NCBI GenBank assembly: GCA_030704615.1
Contig: CM060734.1
Span: forward strand, 39,632,042-39,696,041
Direction of reading: 5' to 3'
Length of the DNA stretch: 64,000 bases
DNA from: Takakia lepidozioides
Lineage: Eukaryota; Streptophyta; Takakiopsida; Takakiales; Takakiaceae
Made by a program: the position numbers and the translations under genes. The notes beneath the pieces were generated by a model. That model searched no databases. It saw only the letters and a program-made list of their open reading frames with translations, and was not told where the DNA came from. Positions within the stretch are counted from its first letter, which is position 1; every line of letters starts with the position of its first letter. Shown here piece after piece: positions 21,536 to 32,067 of this stretch.

Positions 21536-21613
21536 AAGTCAGCCTTTCATATGAATATGAATTGTCTGTTGTCTAGGTCGCTTTTGAATGCTCCTAGACA
21601 TCCTGCAATTGCA

Positions 21614-21615
<2 letters not shown>

Positions 21616-21670
<55 letters not shown>

Positions 21671-21676
21671 GGGGGG
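21616..21676. repeat. (AG)n microsatellite followed by (G)16
   Basis: An uninterrupted AG dinucleotide run of about 45 bp passes directly into a run of about 17 G. It is simple sequence, probably unstable in length. Confidence 0.95.
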
Positions 21677-22784
21677 TTACTTGTTCCTTGACTGACATTG
21701 GGCTAGTGCGCACATACAGCTAATAACAACCCAGTTAAGTGAATGCTCATCTAGTAGGCTCGAACATCATGCTACAAAACACTATGTTGATCCCATTCAC
21801 TGCCAGTCACGTAAATATCATTGCCCCAATTCTTTGAATGAAGCAGGATGTTGTTGCCCCGAGTACTTGAGTTTGTCACGATGCCTCTTGACTATAGCAA
21901 CGAGTTTTCAATAGGACGAGGCTTTGAAGGTATGTCTCCTTGCGAAAGCATTCCTCACATTCATGTTTTGTCTCTCTGTCTGTCTGTCAACACTATTTCA
22001 GTCATAACCTATGGTTGCCCTTGGCTTTTATGACTCTCTTCCACGTAATCCATTGGTAGTGGAGGTTGAACCCATTATTGTGGTAGTACTAATAGTGATG
22101 ACAACAATTGACGTATTCTATGCTAGATCTTAGGTCTAATCGTCCTTAAAAATAATGTTTGTCCATATGAAGAATAACGAGTGCTGCTCTGTGAAGTCAC
22201 GAGTGTTTGATCTCGCGAATGTTGGTGCCCACCTTGGCCCGCTTCTACCAGGTAGTGAGGCCTATCAGCAAGCATGTAAGCATGTCTCTTTCTTTTTGAA
22301 TCACACATATGAAATACTGTAACATAAATTACAACATATATGGTTATCTTATGAGGGAGTTTGATCAATTAATCTACATCAAGTTCATTGCTAATAATGT
22401 AGCCATTAGGTTGAAAGTTTCTTTTTATCATTGATCCAAATTGCTTCTTGATTAATTTGATTGATCTTTCAAGTTCTTGCCATCAGCCATAAGCAATTTA
22501 CCAGCAGCCATAAACTATCTGCCATAAGCTATTAGCAAAGGTCACTTGGTATTTGCCGAAGTGACAAAGCAAAAGCTTCATCGGCTCATCAATGATTACA
22601 TATTAAATTTATTTATCAATATTTCAGCTGCTGTTTGTCTGATAGAGTATCATTGATAGATTATGCTCAAGTTTTTATGCTCAATTAGCTTAAGTTAGTT
22701 TCAATTAGCAATGACTCAAGTTAAAGTACAAAAATAGCAGCTGAAGATATTAGGTTAAAACATTCAATTATGTTATAGTTATGT
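21677..22784. other. Intergenic, no gene recognised
   Basis: AT-rich spacer without supportable coding potential. Short reading frames lack motifs and splice partners. Confidence 0.35.
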
Positions 22785-22935
22785 CAAGCTGGGCCTGCAG
22801 GTCGACATACTTATGTTACACGAGTGAAATCTTACACGCTGGTAACAGATTGAACAAATTGAGCTCACAACCGCTCACTAGTACCCGTGTCTCCCAGCAA
22901 GTAATCCTGGCAGAGGACTACATTTCAAACAGAGG
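22785..22935 (+). repeat. Dispersed repeat, copy 1
   Basis: The block beginning AAGCTGGGCCTGCAGGTC and ending near GACTACATTTC recurs in opposite orientation at 51357-51506 with about 85% identity by eye. It holds matching residues such as NRLNKLSSQPLTS but also indels, so coding is doubtful. Class unknown. Confidence 0.7.
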
Positions 22936-23009
22936 TCCACATGTATACAGTTTAAGAAGAACGTTTGTTAGCCTTGCCTTTAGCAGTACATTGGTTTGCG
23001 TGGAAGCAC

Positions 23010-23140
23010 CTTGGGAACTAATATCTCAAGTAGGTCCCAACTGGGCACCCGTTCTTTATGTTCTGTATGTGCTCCATTGGTAGATGAATGTGAGTTTATT
23101 ACTATGCATTGCATTGGAGAACCAAAGCTTTACAAGGTAT
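23010..23140 (+). repeat. Single copy of the ~100-bp tandem repeat family
   Basis: This unit (GTCCCAACTGGGCAC, GCTCCATTGGT, ACTATGCATTGCATTG in order) matches the array at 27480-28620, about 4.4 kb away. Confidence 0.75.
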
Positions 23141-23401
23141 CATTCCCAGCTTGAAGACAGTGGAAAATTGTTCCGTTCTGCTCTATCTGTGAACCCAAGC
23201 AAAACACTAACAGTAACATACCAAGTCACTATAGATCCCTGAATAAGCATCTCAAACTATCTACTTCGTAAGCCGCAAGTAAATGGGGAGCTACCCAAAC
23301 ATGAGTTTGATTCACTCACGGAATAAAGTACAGACTGTTCTGACTGTTAGAGCAGTATATCGGTAGGGGATGATGGGTGGTCGACGAGCTAATGGCTCGG
23401 C

Positions 23402-26076
23402 TCAGCTCAAAGGGTGTGTCGATCGATCAAGCGTCCTGACAAGAAGCTGCACTCCACATGCGGGCATAAGGGCTTGTCCGATGCCAGGTGCATGGCGGTA
23501 CCCCGGTGACAGAGAGAAGCTGAACCTCTGCAACAGCATGCAGAGAAGAACCTTGGCCTCCATCAATGCGAAGTTCCTTCCCAAGCAGATGCGGGTACCG
23601 CCACCAAAAGGCAGGAAGGCGTCTGTGTGCGCCATTGCCTCCCAACGATCCGGTTTGAAACTAGTGGCATCTTTTCCCCAAAGTTCCTGGCTCTGATGAA
23701 TGAGAGCGATAGGAATCACTAGGGTGGTACCAGGAAGTACGGATATGTCTCCCAGTTGGTGTGCCTCGATGGAGTCTCTCTCAATTGCTGCCACCGGCGG
23801 GTAAAGCCGCAATGTCTCGTTCAGTATCATCGCCACCTGGGTGCGTCCATCACAATTTAGTCATTCTCATTAGATGAACAATATAAACCACTTCTCTTAT
23901 TAGTACTTGCCCGGTTTGCGTGTAACGCCAACACTGAGCTGAGAAGCCTTCTATGAGATTGGACAAGCATGCTGTTTACTTAAAGCTGCAAAGAAAAGCT
24001 TACTCACCGATTTGAGGGTAGCAGTGTTTTCAGCGTCAGGTGGGGCATCCCCCAAGACCTCCTCCACTTCTGAACGCGCGCGCTGCTGCCACTCGGGATG
24101 CAATGACAGCATCGTTAGAGTCCAAGTCAAAAGAACTGAAGTGGTTATGTTTCCAGCGGCAAAAATGGTTTGGCATTCATGCAGGAGCTGGGTTTTGTTC
24201 ATCGTGTCACTGCCTGCCTTCATCGCCTCCATCATTATTCCCAACAAGTCGTCACCGTATATACTCTGGTGTGGCGACTTCGTCTGTTGAGTACCTTTGG
24301 TGGCCTCAAGGCGTGCATCCACAATCTCTTCGAGTATAGAGTGTATAACGTTTTGGTATCTCCACACTTTCCGAGTGCTGGCGATTGGAAGGAACCTGCA
24401 TTGAAAGGCATATTTTTTTCGTGAACACATCCAATTGAAGTGGCATCTTGACCAACGTATCGTTGAGAACCAATAAATTCTCAAAGTCCTGCGTACTACG
24501 GCAGTCAGGAGTTTGTGGACATAGGTCTACCTGCCTTAAACCTGAGCAACGCTCCGTGAAATGAAACATGCAGAGATTGCTCTAACCTTCATCTCAATAC
24601 AAGCTCTGGAGTACTTGTTACATGTGACAGTGAGAAAACGGCTGTATTTAACATTCGTGACTTTAGTGCACCCGAAATTTATTTGACAGGCTAGAGAGAA
24701 ATGAAATTTAGCGCACCTGAAGCCCGGTAGGAGGCGGCCATATCCATACAATCTGTCACTGATTGTAGTGGACAATGCTTTCATAGCCTCAGCGGCCATG
24801 CCTCCTTTGCTGACTTGGTCATTTTCTCCAGCCCTCACTCTTGTCGAGCCAAAAGTGGCTCTAACAACTATGTCCACCGTTGTTCTGGGAATGTCCAGGT
24901 CAATGGTGATCTCTGCGCACTTCCCATCTGCGGTGTTGCTAATTTGCGTCTGCCATTTTTGAACTAGCTCCTCCCCGCAGACCACAATATGATGAAAGAG
25001 ACGGTCCTGCGTGTATTTTGGGGGATCAGTGCACTGTAACGTGCAAGCTTATAACCCTGTATCAATTTATAAGAAGTATATGTATCTATAGAGATATGTA
25101 CAGATCTTAATTACATTGTCCTTGAATTTAGATATATGAGGTATGGCCATATGTATACACTAGCAAGCATGATAGTGCAGGGAGGGCAGGACTGATCGAC
25201 CTACAGAGCATCAATGGAATATCGCGTCAGTCTACAATTGTCTCACACACTCAAATAGTGAAGATGAAATTACTTGCAATCTATGTACAGCACAGGTACT
25301 CACAGTAGGAGTGAGTTTAGTACCTTCAGGGTGTTCAGACGGAAAGAAGGGCTGATAATTCTGTGCTGTTCCTTCCAAAACGAACCTTCAGACAGGAGAA
25401 GGCCCTTCCCCACCAAAGGACCAATCGCCTCGCCATTCAGCTCAGATTTGTTGTAGCATGAAGCCTTCGACAACAAGATTTGTTTCACCAGGATTGGATC
25501 CGTGACCTCAATCCGCGTTGACGATCCCACTTCATGAATGGACACATTGCCTGTATTCAAGACCAGATATCCAAAACATTTAACAACTAGGGCACCTTGA
25601 TTCTGTAGACCACATTACGATCTAGTGTAGTTAACGTAGTTTATGAGTTCATAGTCCTGATAAGGTTCACTACATATATCTGAAGAGAAATTTAACAACT
25701 GTTTCATGAATCCAATGACAACTTCAAATTTAATGCCGATGCTCCTGGCATGCCCCGAGATAATGAAGTACCTCAAGTGACATTCTAGTAATCTGCGAGA
25801 TGTATACATACCATACTCCCTGGCAAAGGTGACAAGGAATGGAATCGTTCGAGTGGAGGTGGGATCTGTAAACTGGAGACTGCGTGGAATGGAACTCCGG
25901 AGCTGGTGAATCTCTGGAAGATTCCCAAGGAAGGGCCTGAAAACTGGCCCACGAATGCCTTGCTTCTCGTAGAACCTGCGTCTACTGTAAGGTGTCCACC
26001 ATCGCCAGAACAGTACAGTGGCTACCCAGTATAGACCCAACGCTGCGCACAATGCTGGAATCCCCCAATTCGTCAT
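23402..26076 (-). CDS. Cytochrome P450, CYP72-clan-like (5 exons)
   Basis: Exons on minus: 25812-26076, 25324-25550, 24717-25006, 24008-24395, 23402-23836; all GT..AG with consistent phases, 534 residues. P450s are ER-anchored haem monooxygenases. Seen: an N-terminal hydrophobic anchor (WGIPALCAALGLYWVATVLFW) followed by a Pro/Gly-containing hinge; SFWKEQHRIISPSFRLNTLK (C helix); I-helix FAAGNITTSVLLTWT; ExxR in NETLRLYPP; FKPDRW; and the haem loop FLPFGGGTRICLG with the Cys codon at 23585-23587. The HPEWQQRARSEVEEVLG stretch and overall exon-content are like the CYP72 clan (CYP709/714/721/734/735 relatives), which often oxidise hormones or terpenoids; the subfamily and substrate are not assignable. 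The acidic residue normally found in the I-helix AGxE/D-T motif is Ile here. The ATG at 26076 is preferred; there is no upstream in-frame ATG. Confidence 0.93.
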
Positions 26077-26204
26077 CTTAGCTCCAATATCGGTAGATCT
26101 GGGCTCCCTCCTGCATGCACTAGACCTCACTCAGTGTCGACGGTTTGTGTACCACGTATGGCGGTGCTAATGTTTCTGCTCTTTTCCGTCTAACAATGAG
26201 ATCG

Positions 26205-26218
26205 CTTTCTTATATACT
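26205..26218 (-). promoter_or_regulatory. Putative TATA box of the P450 gene
   Basis: On the minus strand TATATAAG lies at 26209-26216, about 135 bp upstream of the P450 start codon, a normal distance for a plant core promoter with a short 5' UTR. Inferred from position and motif only. Confidence 0.5.
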
Positions 26219-26429
26219 GTTTTCAAAGGGCGGCTCTCTGATCCGTGGATTCCACACACGAGCTGACGTCATGTTGTCGTGGGGAAGTTTCTGTGCATTG
26301 ACGACCGAAGATACCGCGCAACTCTCCCTGCACTCAATCTGCACCTTCTTTTCTCTTTTCTCGGAGCAAATCAGTCCCTTATTTTCAGAGAGAGGAAGAA
26401 ATACCCTCTGTTCAAGGCTCAAGGGACAC

Positions 26430-26506
26430 ACCGCCCAAGGGAGTCTAAGATTTGACCCGGAATCGCACTCAAAGCAGTATCCAACTGAGCTACCAGCCGG
26501 CGATAG
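26430..26506 (-). repeat. tRNA-derived sequence (SINE head or tRNA pseudogene)
   Basis: On the minus strand the text GGTAGCTCAGTTGGATA contains a perfect RNA polymerase III A box (TAGCTCAGTTGG). It is followed at normal spacing by a weak B box (GGGTCAAATC). The acceptor stem does not pair well, so an active tRNA is unlikely. It lies just upstream of the P450 promoter. Confidence 0.6.
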
Positions 26507-27479
26507 CTTCTAGAAGCTGGCTGTTGGCTGTACTGCTGGACCTTGCCCTGAATTTCCCATAATTTTCTGACCACATTTCACCCAGGCTGCTTTGTATAAA
26601 TGCCCTTTGATATTCTGTCGAACTGCTTTGGGGCCGGAGGGGGGGGAGTATACTACAGATATATTCTAGATAACAGCCGGTAGAAAGTAGAGGCTGTGAC
26701 ACCGGTAGAGTCACTTGAGAGGGTCCTACAAGTTGCCACAGATGTCATCAGATACAATCCATGGATGTTGAGACCTATTCTGATCAGTTTTAGAAGCTGG
26801 GCATTTTGATAGCTGTCCGGCAGTACTTGAAACTCCTTGAAACTCAGTGTTTCAATGGTGCATTTTCTTGAACCTGAAACCAATAAAGTATTAGCAGTAC
26901 TGTCGATATGATCACTAGCGAAAATCTAAGTAAGCATATGGCGCCGTTGCATGTGGGGCTGGCAAACAAGGAAGATGATGAGGGAGCTGGGTGGTGGCAG
27001 GGCCCATTTGCATTCGTGCTGCAAGCCTCCCAAAAAGTTAAGAGAGAGATAGGGATGGGGTATGTGTGGGGTCCCCGGAGTTGTAATTCTTGGCAACATG
27101 TTGGAGCAAAATTGTTGGGAGTGTGTGTTGGAGTGAGTGGCTGGTAGTGAATTGTGAGGATGTTGTGTGGGGCAGTCCCGATATTTCAATAAAAAAAATT
27201 ATATAGGAAATTGGGTCCAGATTTTCCTTTCTGTTTCCAAGCCCAAAGCGGGAGGGGTACGTTAGCAGTGGATGTTGTTGTTTTGTCATCTTCAACTATC
27301 TACAAAAGGTGACTGACAGTACGTCTCCCTCACATATATTGCATAATAGTAGGCAGATGATGACAATGCAATTGTCCAATATTGTGAGGAATAAAAGATA
27401 TCATATTGAATGACCCAACAAGTTGGAAGGCGTAGTCCTTCTTGATTTGTTGTTGGCCCTCAGGGACTATTCATTCGTT
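26507..27479. other. Intergenic, no gene recognised
   Basis: About 1 kb of spacer. Short minus-strand frames at 26490-26883 show no motif. Nothing else was recognised. Confidence 0.35.
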
Positions 27480-28620
27480 CTTTGGACCTTGTATCTTGAG
27501 GGGGTGCCAACTGGGCACATGTTCTTTATATTTTGCATGTGCTCCATTGGTAAATGAACCTGAGTATATTACTCTGCACCTGTGGGTCCCAAGTGGGCAC
27601 ACGTTCTCTATGTTCGTTATGTGTCCCATTATACCATACTGACCTAGCTTATTAGGCAATAATCAATTAAAAAAATCAAGTGCCTAATTAAATTTAGAAC
27701 ATTTTTGGAAAAATGTGCCTAAAACTTGGAAATAATTCCTGAGAAGTGCCTAATTGCTCGAAAATTGTGAAAAACACCAAAATATCCAAATATGTGGAAA
27801 AATGCCTAAAATGTATTTTTTGGTTAATTTTTTAAAGAACAAGGGACAGTGGCCCTGGAAACTTTATTTGAAAACGTATTGAAGGGAAAAAAATTAAAAC
27901 CCTTATCTGCCCTAAGGCTGCCATTGTATTATATTGTATTATTAATTGTATTAATAATTATTATATTAATTGTATTATTTAAAGTCCAAAAAATGGCAAA
28001 AATGCCTGTAATTTATAATTGTCCACACAACTTCCAAAGTGATGCAACTACATCTTCATAAGTCTCATCACCTATCTCATGTGAATCACCAACAATCACC
28101 TCAACAATAGTTTTTGCGGGAGGTCAAAAACAATTGTTGAGGTAATATCTATTTTCAAGACCTTTATGTTTTTTTAAAAGAAAATTACCTTAACATTAGT
28201 TTTTGAGGGAGGTAAAAAACAATTGTTCATTATTATCCAGGATCGACTGTAATACGTGCCTGATGTTTGGAAATTACGAAATTACCTAGGTGAGGTGCCT
28301 AAATAATAAAAACGAATATGCCTGATAATATTCCATTTTTATTAATTATTAGGCGTGGAAGTGCCTAATAAGCTAGGTCGGTACGGTATGTTCCATTGGT
28401 GAATGTGAGTTTATCTTTATTTTTTACTATGCATTGCATTAAAGGACCTTAGTTACCTTGAGTGATCCCACTCGCGCACATGCTCTTTATATTCTATTTG
28501 TTCCATAGGTGAATGCATTTATTATTATTATTATGCTGCCTAAAAGGACCTAAGTTACTAAGGTATACCTTATATCTGGAGTGGATCCCAACTGGGCACA
28601 GATTCCTTATGTGTAGGGTA
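27480..28620 (+). repeat. Tandem ~100-bp repeat array, interrupted by a TIR element
   Basis: Units read: TCCCAACTGGGCACA, TTCTTTATATT, GTTCCATTGGTGAATG, then ACTATGCATTGCATTAAAGGACC. Copies start near 27505, 27584, 28466 and 28575, with the copy begun at 27584 resuming at 28390 on the other side of the inserted element. A degenerate copy appears near 28900. No coding capacity. The same unit occurs alone at 23.0 kb. Confidence 0.75.
27631..28389. mobile_element. Non-autonomous TIR element, 759 bp (possibly Mutator-like)
   Basis: The 28-bp ends match in inverted orientation: ATACCATACTGACCTAGCTT and on at 27631-27658, and the complement at 28362-28389, differing at about 2 positions. The element splits a repeat unit; the flanks GTGTCCCATT and GTTCCATT look like an imperfect 8-10-bp target duplication. 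Interior is AT-rich and non-coding, with the word GTGCCTAA(T) recurring through it. A 9-bp duplication with long TIRs would suggest a MULE, but this is inference. Confidence 0.78.
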
Positions 28621-28760
28621 AGCCTTCGAGTGGAGGGGATTACCGGAATGAGCCCCACCTCCAGGCGGTAGCCGAGTGGGGGGGCAAGTGTAGGTAATCC
28701 CCAAGGAGGCTTATCGTGCGTGAAGAACGTGCAGGCTGGCCAGTGAGTTCACAAGTTTAA
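28619..28760. repeat. Inverted repeat with tRNA-like A box
   Basis: Nested arms TAAGCCT / AGGCTTA (28619-28625, 28707-28713) and GGGGATTACC / GGTAATCCCC (28635-28644, 28693-28702) can fold into a ~95-nt hairpin. The loop contains TAGCCGAGTGG, a good polymerase III A box. No convincing B box follows. It may be a small foldback element or a SINE relic. Confidence 0.5.
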
Positions 28761-29480
28761 GTCACTGGTTTCCTTTGAGGGAAAAAGCTGAAAGTTCTTT
28801 GCGATCCATTGATGGATGGATGAACGAATAGAGAATGGAGAATATTCATTTTTATGTATTATGAGAATAAATTTGGTTGCATGGTATGACCATAAGTACC
28901 TTAAATCTTGAGTGGGTCCCTTCGGGAACAGGCTCCCAGTTAAATAGCTATCATCAAATACATAAAAAATTATACTGATACATAACAAGCGGCTAGTAGC
29001 GTAATGGCTCCACCCTAAAAGTCTAGGTAGAAGATTTCCTTACAATACTATATTGAAATAAAGTAAGCACACATTCAACTATATTTTCTGAAATACTTTT
29101 AACATATTCTGCATCAGAAAAAATATTTATTTATTTATTTATAAATGCGGGGAAAGAGGCTCTGTCCCCGACAGAACTTTATTGATGTATGATATTACAA
29201 ATCTGATCTTCAGATTTACTAATTATTAAAATATTGAGATGCTTGTTGAAATATTAACTGAAATATTAAAATACTCTTGCTTGAAATCTCGCTGAATACT
29301 GAAATACTCGCTAAAAATCTGGCTGAAAATCTAGCTGAATTACTGAATACTTAGCTGAAAATCTGACTGATATAACTTGCTGAAAATCTTGTTTGAGATA
29401 TTGAAATATTAAAATTTTGATGCACTGAAATAATGTAGGCATTTGAATCTGCGCGTGGCCAAGCCTCCTCAGATCAAAGG
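28761..29480. other. AT-rich spacer with GCTGAAAATCT-type degenerate repeats
   Basis: No gene. From about 29225 to 29410 short units of the type GCTGAAAATCT / GCTGAAATACT recur irregularly. They end just before the last exon of a putative minus-strand gene. Confidence 0.4.
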
Positions 29481-29484
29481 TACT

Positions 29485-30651
29485 GCATTCTTTGGAGGAT
29501 GATCTTTCATCAACTGGAATTTGATGGTAAATGAGACAAAGTCCACAAAAAATCCATTTAACTTGACTACATATCTCGAGCACCACCATATTGATACTCT
29601 GCAAGTCAGGCATCCAAGCCTTAAATGCCAGACAACTATTGACTAGTGACCTTTTTGACGTATCAACACATATCATAAGGAACCAACTTAATATATATAT
29701 ATAGACATACCCCAAACCAGAGCTGATAGGAATGCAGAAGAAAAGGTCAATAGTTGCTAATGAGTAGCCCAGTGAGGTTCTTGGGAAATGAAAAAACTGA
29801 AGGGAAGGCCTACGAGCATGATACTCTTTCCCCCCCTCCAACTTTCTGGTTGTTGAATATTCAGCCGAGGCTTAACCACTCTATGTAAACAGTGGCAGAG
29901 ACATACCATTCAGAGCTGAGATCCAGTATGACATTGCTCTCCATCAGGGTATGAAACTACCAACATTCTAGTAGCTCATGGGCAGAAGATAGACACAGAG
30001 GACAGTATGTGGGAATACTATTTATCTCAAGAGTTGGTTACTTTACCTGAGAGTTGTGAACGAAGCTTGTTCCTCTCAGCTTTGGCCTACATGCTTTGCC
30101 ACTTTATCTGGATGTCATAGCAAAGTTTCAGGTTCAAACTACAATGGATCCACAAACATTCAATAGGGAGACAAAGAGACCAAAGAACAAATCATCAGCA
30201 CATTCCAAATGTTGTATTAAGCAGCCAAGGTTAACGGCAAAGATGCAGATTGCAAAGATAGTCAGTGTGACTCATCGTAAAAGAAATGAAAACAATGTTT
30301 TAAACCTGTAGCTTATTGACCACTAAAGATAACATGTTTTCCATTTTAAAATTGATAGACTACTGCACCTGCAACATACGGGCATAGATGTATTACAAAT
30401 TAATAAGGTGGCCTGCTATTTGAGCAATGTCCTGGTTGAGGGCTACCTGTAATAGAGATACTGCCAAAGACAGTCACTTTAGTATTGCTGAACAACCTTT
30501 TCAGCCTAAGTCTAAGCAATTACAAAACTGCCAATGAATTATCTGGCTCCTCCTTACAAATTTTCCATCTAGGTGTAAATGTAGGTTCTTGATGCAGACA
30601 TACCTTTTCCAGATGACGTTCGAGCTGCATACGAGCATTTTCAGGGACTTC
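29485..30651 (-). CDS. Putative spliced gene of unknown function, 3' exons
   Basis: Four short minus-strand segments have good splice borders and agreeing phase: 30604-30651 (EVPENARMQLERHLEK), 30047-30086 (AKAERNKLRSQLS), 29907-29936 (MSYWISALN), and one starting at 29513. The first three join in frame to a charged, helix-forming stretch that would make a coiled coil. The frame of the last exon is uncertain: one reading ends quickly (LMKDHPPKNAVPLI, stop), but the phase-consistent one reads VDERSSSKECSTFDLRR and runs on. Upstream exons were not found, so the start is unknown. I do not recognise the family. These may be chance splice-like sites, though three consecutive phase-consistent mini-exons are suggestive. 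Confidence 0.4.
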
Positions 30652-32067
30652 CTAAAACATTACAAACCAAAAACTCCAAACACAACAAGCAAAGAGACAC
30701 CAACCCTAGCAGGACCACTAAGTAAAGAAACACACAAGTTGCACTAAGAGGCTACTAAGGTGAAGGAAAAAAGGCAAAAACAACTGACAGCAAGATAGAT
30801 CTTTGCTTGTCTCCCTCCATCACACACAGCCATATATGCAATGTACAGAGAGGAATGGGTATCCGCATGTGTCCCAGCTAGTGTTGTGTGAGACCAACGA
30901 AGTCTTCATGAAACCTTCAGTGCAATCCTAGTGGACCGACCTGGTGGCATCAAATCCTCCCAAATAACAGTACATAGAAGCACTGATCCTTCCATCTCGC
31001 CTTGTTGCAAATGAGAGATTTGATTTAAATCTCAAAACCTAAGATTACCATTTGCAGTCAGTTTGACAAAAGGAGCGCGGAAGAGAATAGGGAAGGGGAA
31101 GAGAATGGGGAAGATAAGAGCGGCCGTGACAGCATGCCCTCATGATGCAATCTCGTCTCTGCGAGGGTAAATCGCATCAATTCCTCCACGGCCAGATTCC
31201 AGCGGCAGGACGACGAATGCAGGGAAGAAGAAGTGACCGGCTTTCACCGGTCTCCAGCCATTTACTGGTGGCTGTTACTGACAAAAACCAAAGAAAAAAC
31301 AAATTTATATTTGATATTCATTAATAACAATAGTAGCAATGTTAACTAGTGGAGGTATATATGTCATGTTTGGGGTTGTGAAGGTATATCAGGATCATCC
31401 ATTTTTTCAACATTGATGCGTGGTCTCCTCTTGAGGGAGGAGCCAATAAAGATAAATACATAACTGCTTCCAATCATTCAGATAGGCCAAAGGTGAACCA
31501 AACAGAGATTTCTATTGACTTCTCTTAACTTACCTAGAGTCCAAAGGTCGAAAGGTCAAAAGGTCAAAAGGTCTCAAAAGGTCTCAAGTCTCAGATCGAT
31601 AAAGAAGCAGTTTTGAAAACTTTTAGGAATCCACCCACATTACTTCTTCTTCACTGCACTGTTCAACTGCTTCCAAGAAATGTATTTCTCCCTATCAACA
31701 CACTTTTCGCACACGCAAGACTCTCGAGGAGGAAGACGACTGGCCTGGACAAGGAAAGTAGATGTAAATGTTCACAAGTGCTCATTGTTAAATACAAAGA
31801 TGTGACTAGTATTCGCAGATTTGTACAGCGCTATTCTGAAACACCTCACAATGGACGAATTATTTCACAGCCAAATTCTCCCTTCAGTCTACCGAAAATT
31901 TACTTGTCCCAAAAAGCCTGAATCTAAGGTGATTTGCACATATATCTTGTCCCGGCACTATTTACCGCCTTTTCAATCGACAGATGATAGTTTCCTGTGA
32001 GTACGCAGTGAATTCTTCCAAGACTGCCTTGTTTTGTAACTCTAGGACCAATCCGTAAATCAGTAAT
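30652..32067. other. Intergenic or upstream exons of an unknown gene
   Basis: No exon could be supported here. It may contain the 5' part of the unknown minus-strand gene ending at 29.5 kb. A short GC-rich island lies around 31080-31260. Confidence 0.3.

Noticed and set aside
26430-26506. A functional tRNA gene
   Set aside because: The A box is perfect but the acceptor stem and B box do not fit a cloverleaf; SINE or pseudogene is more likely.
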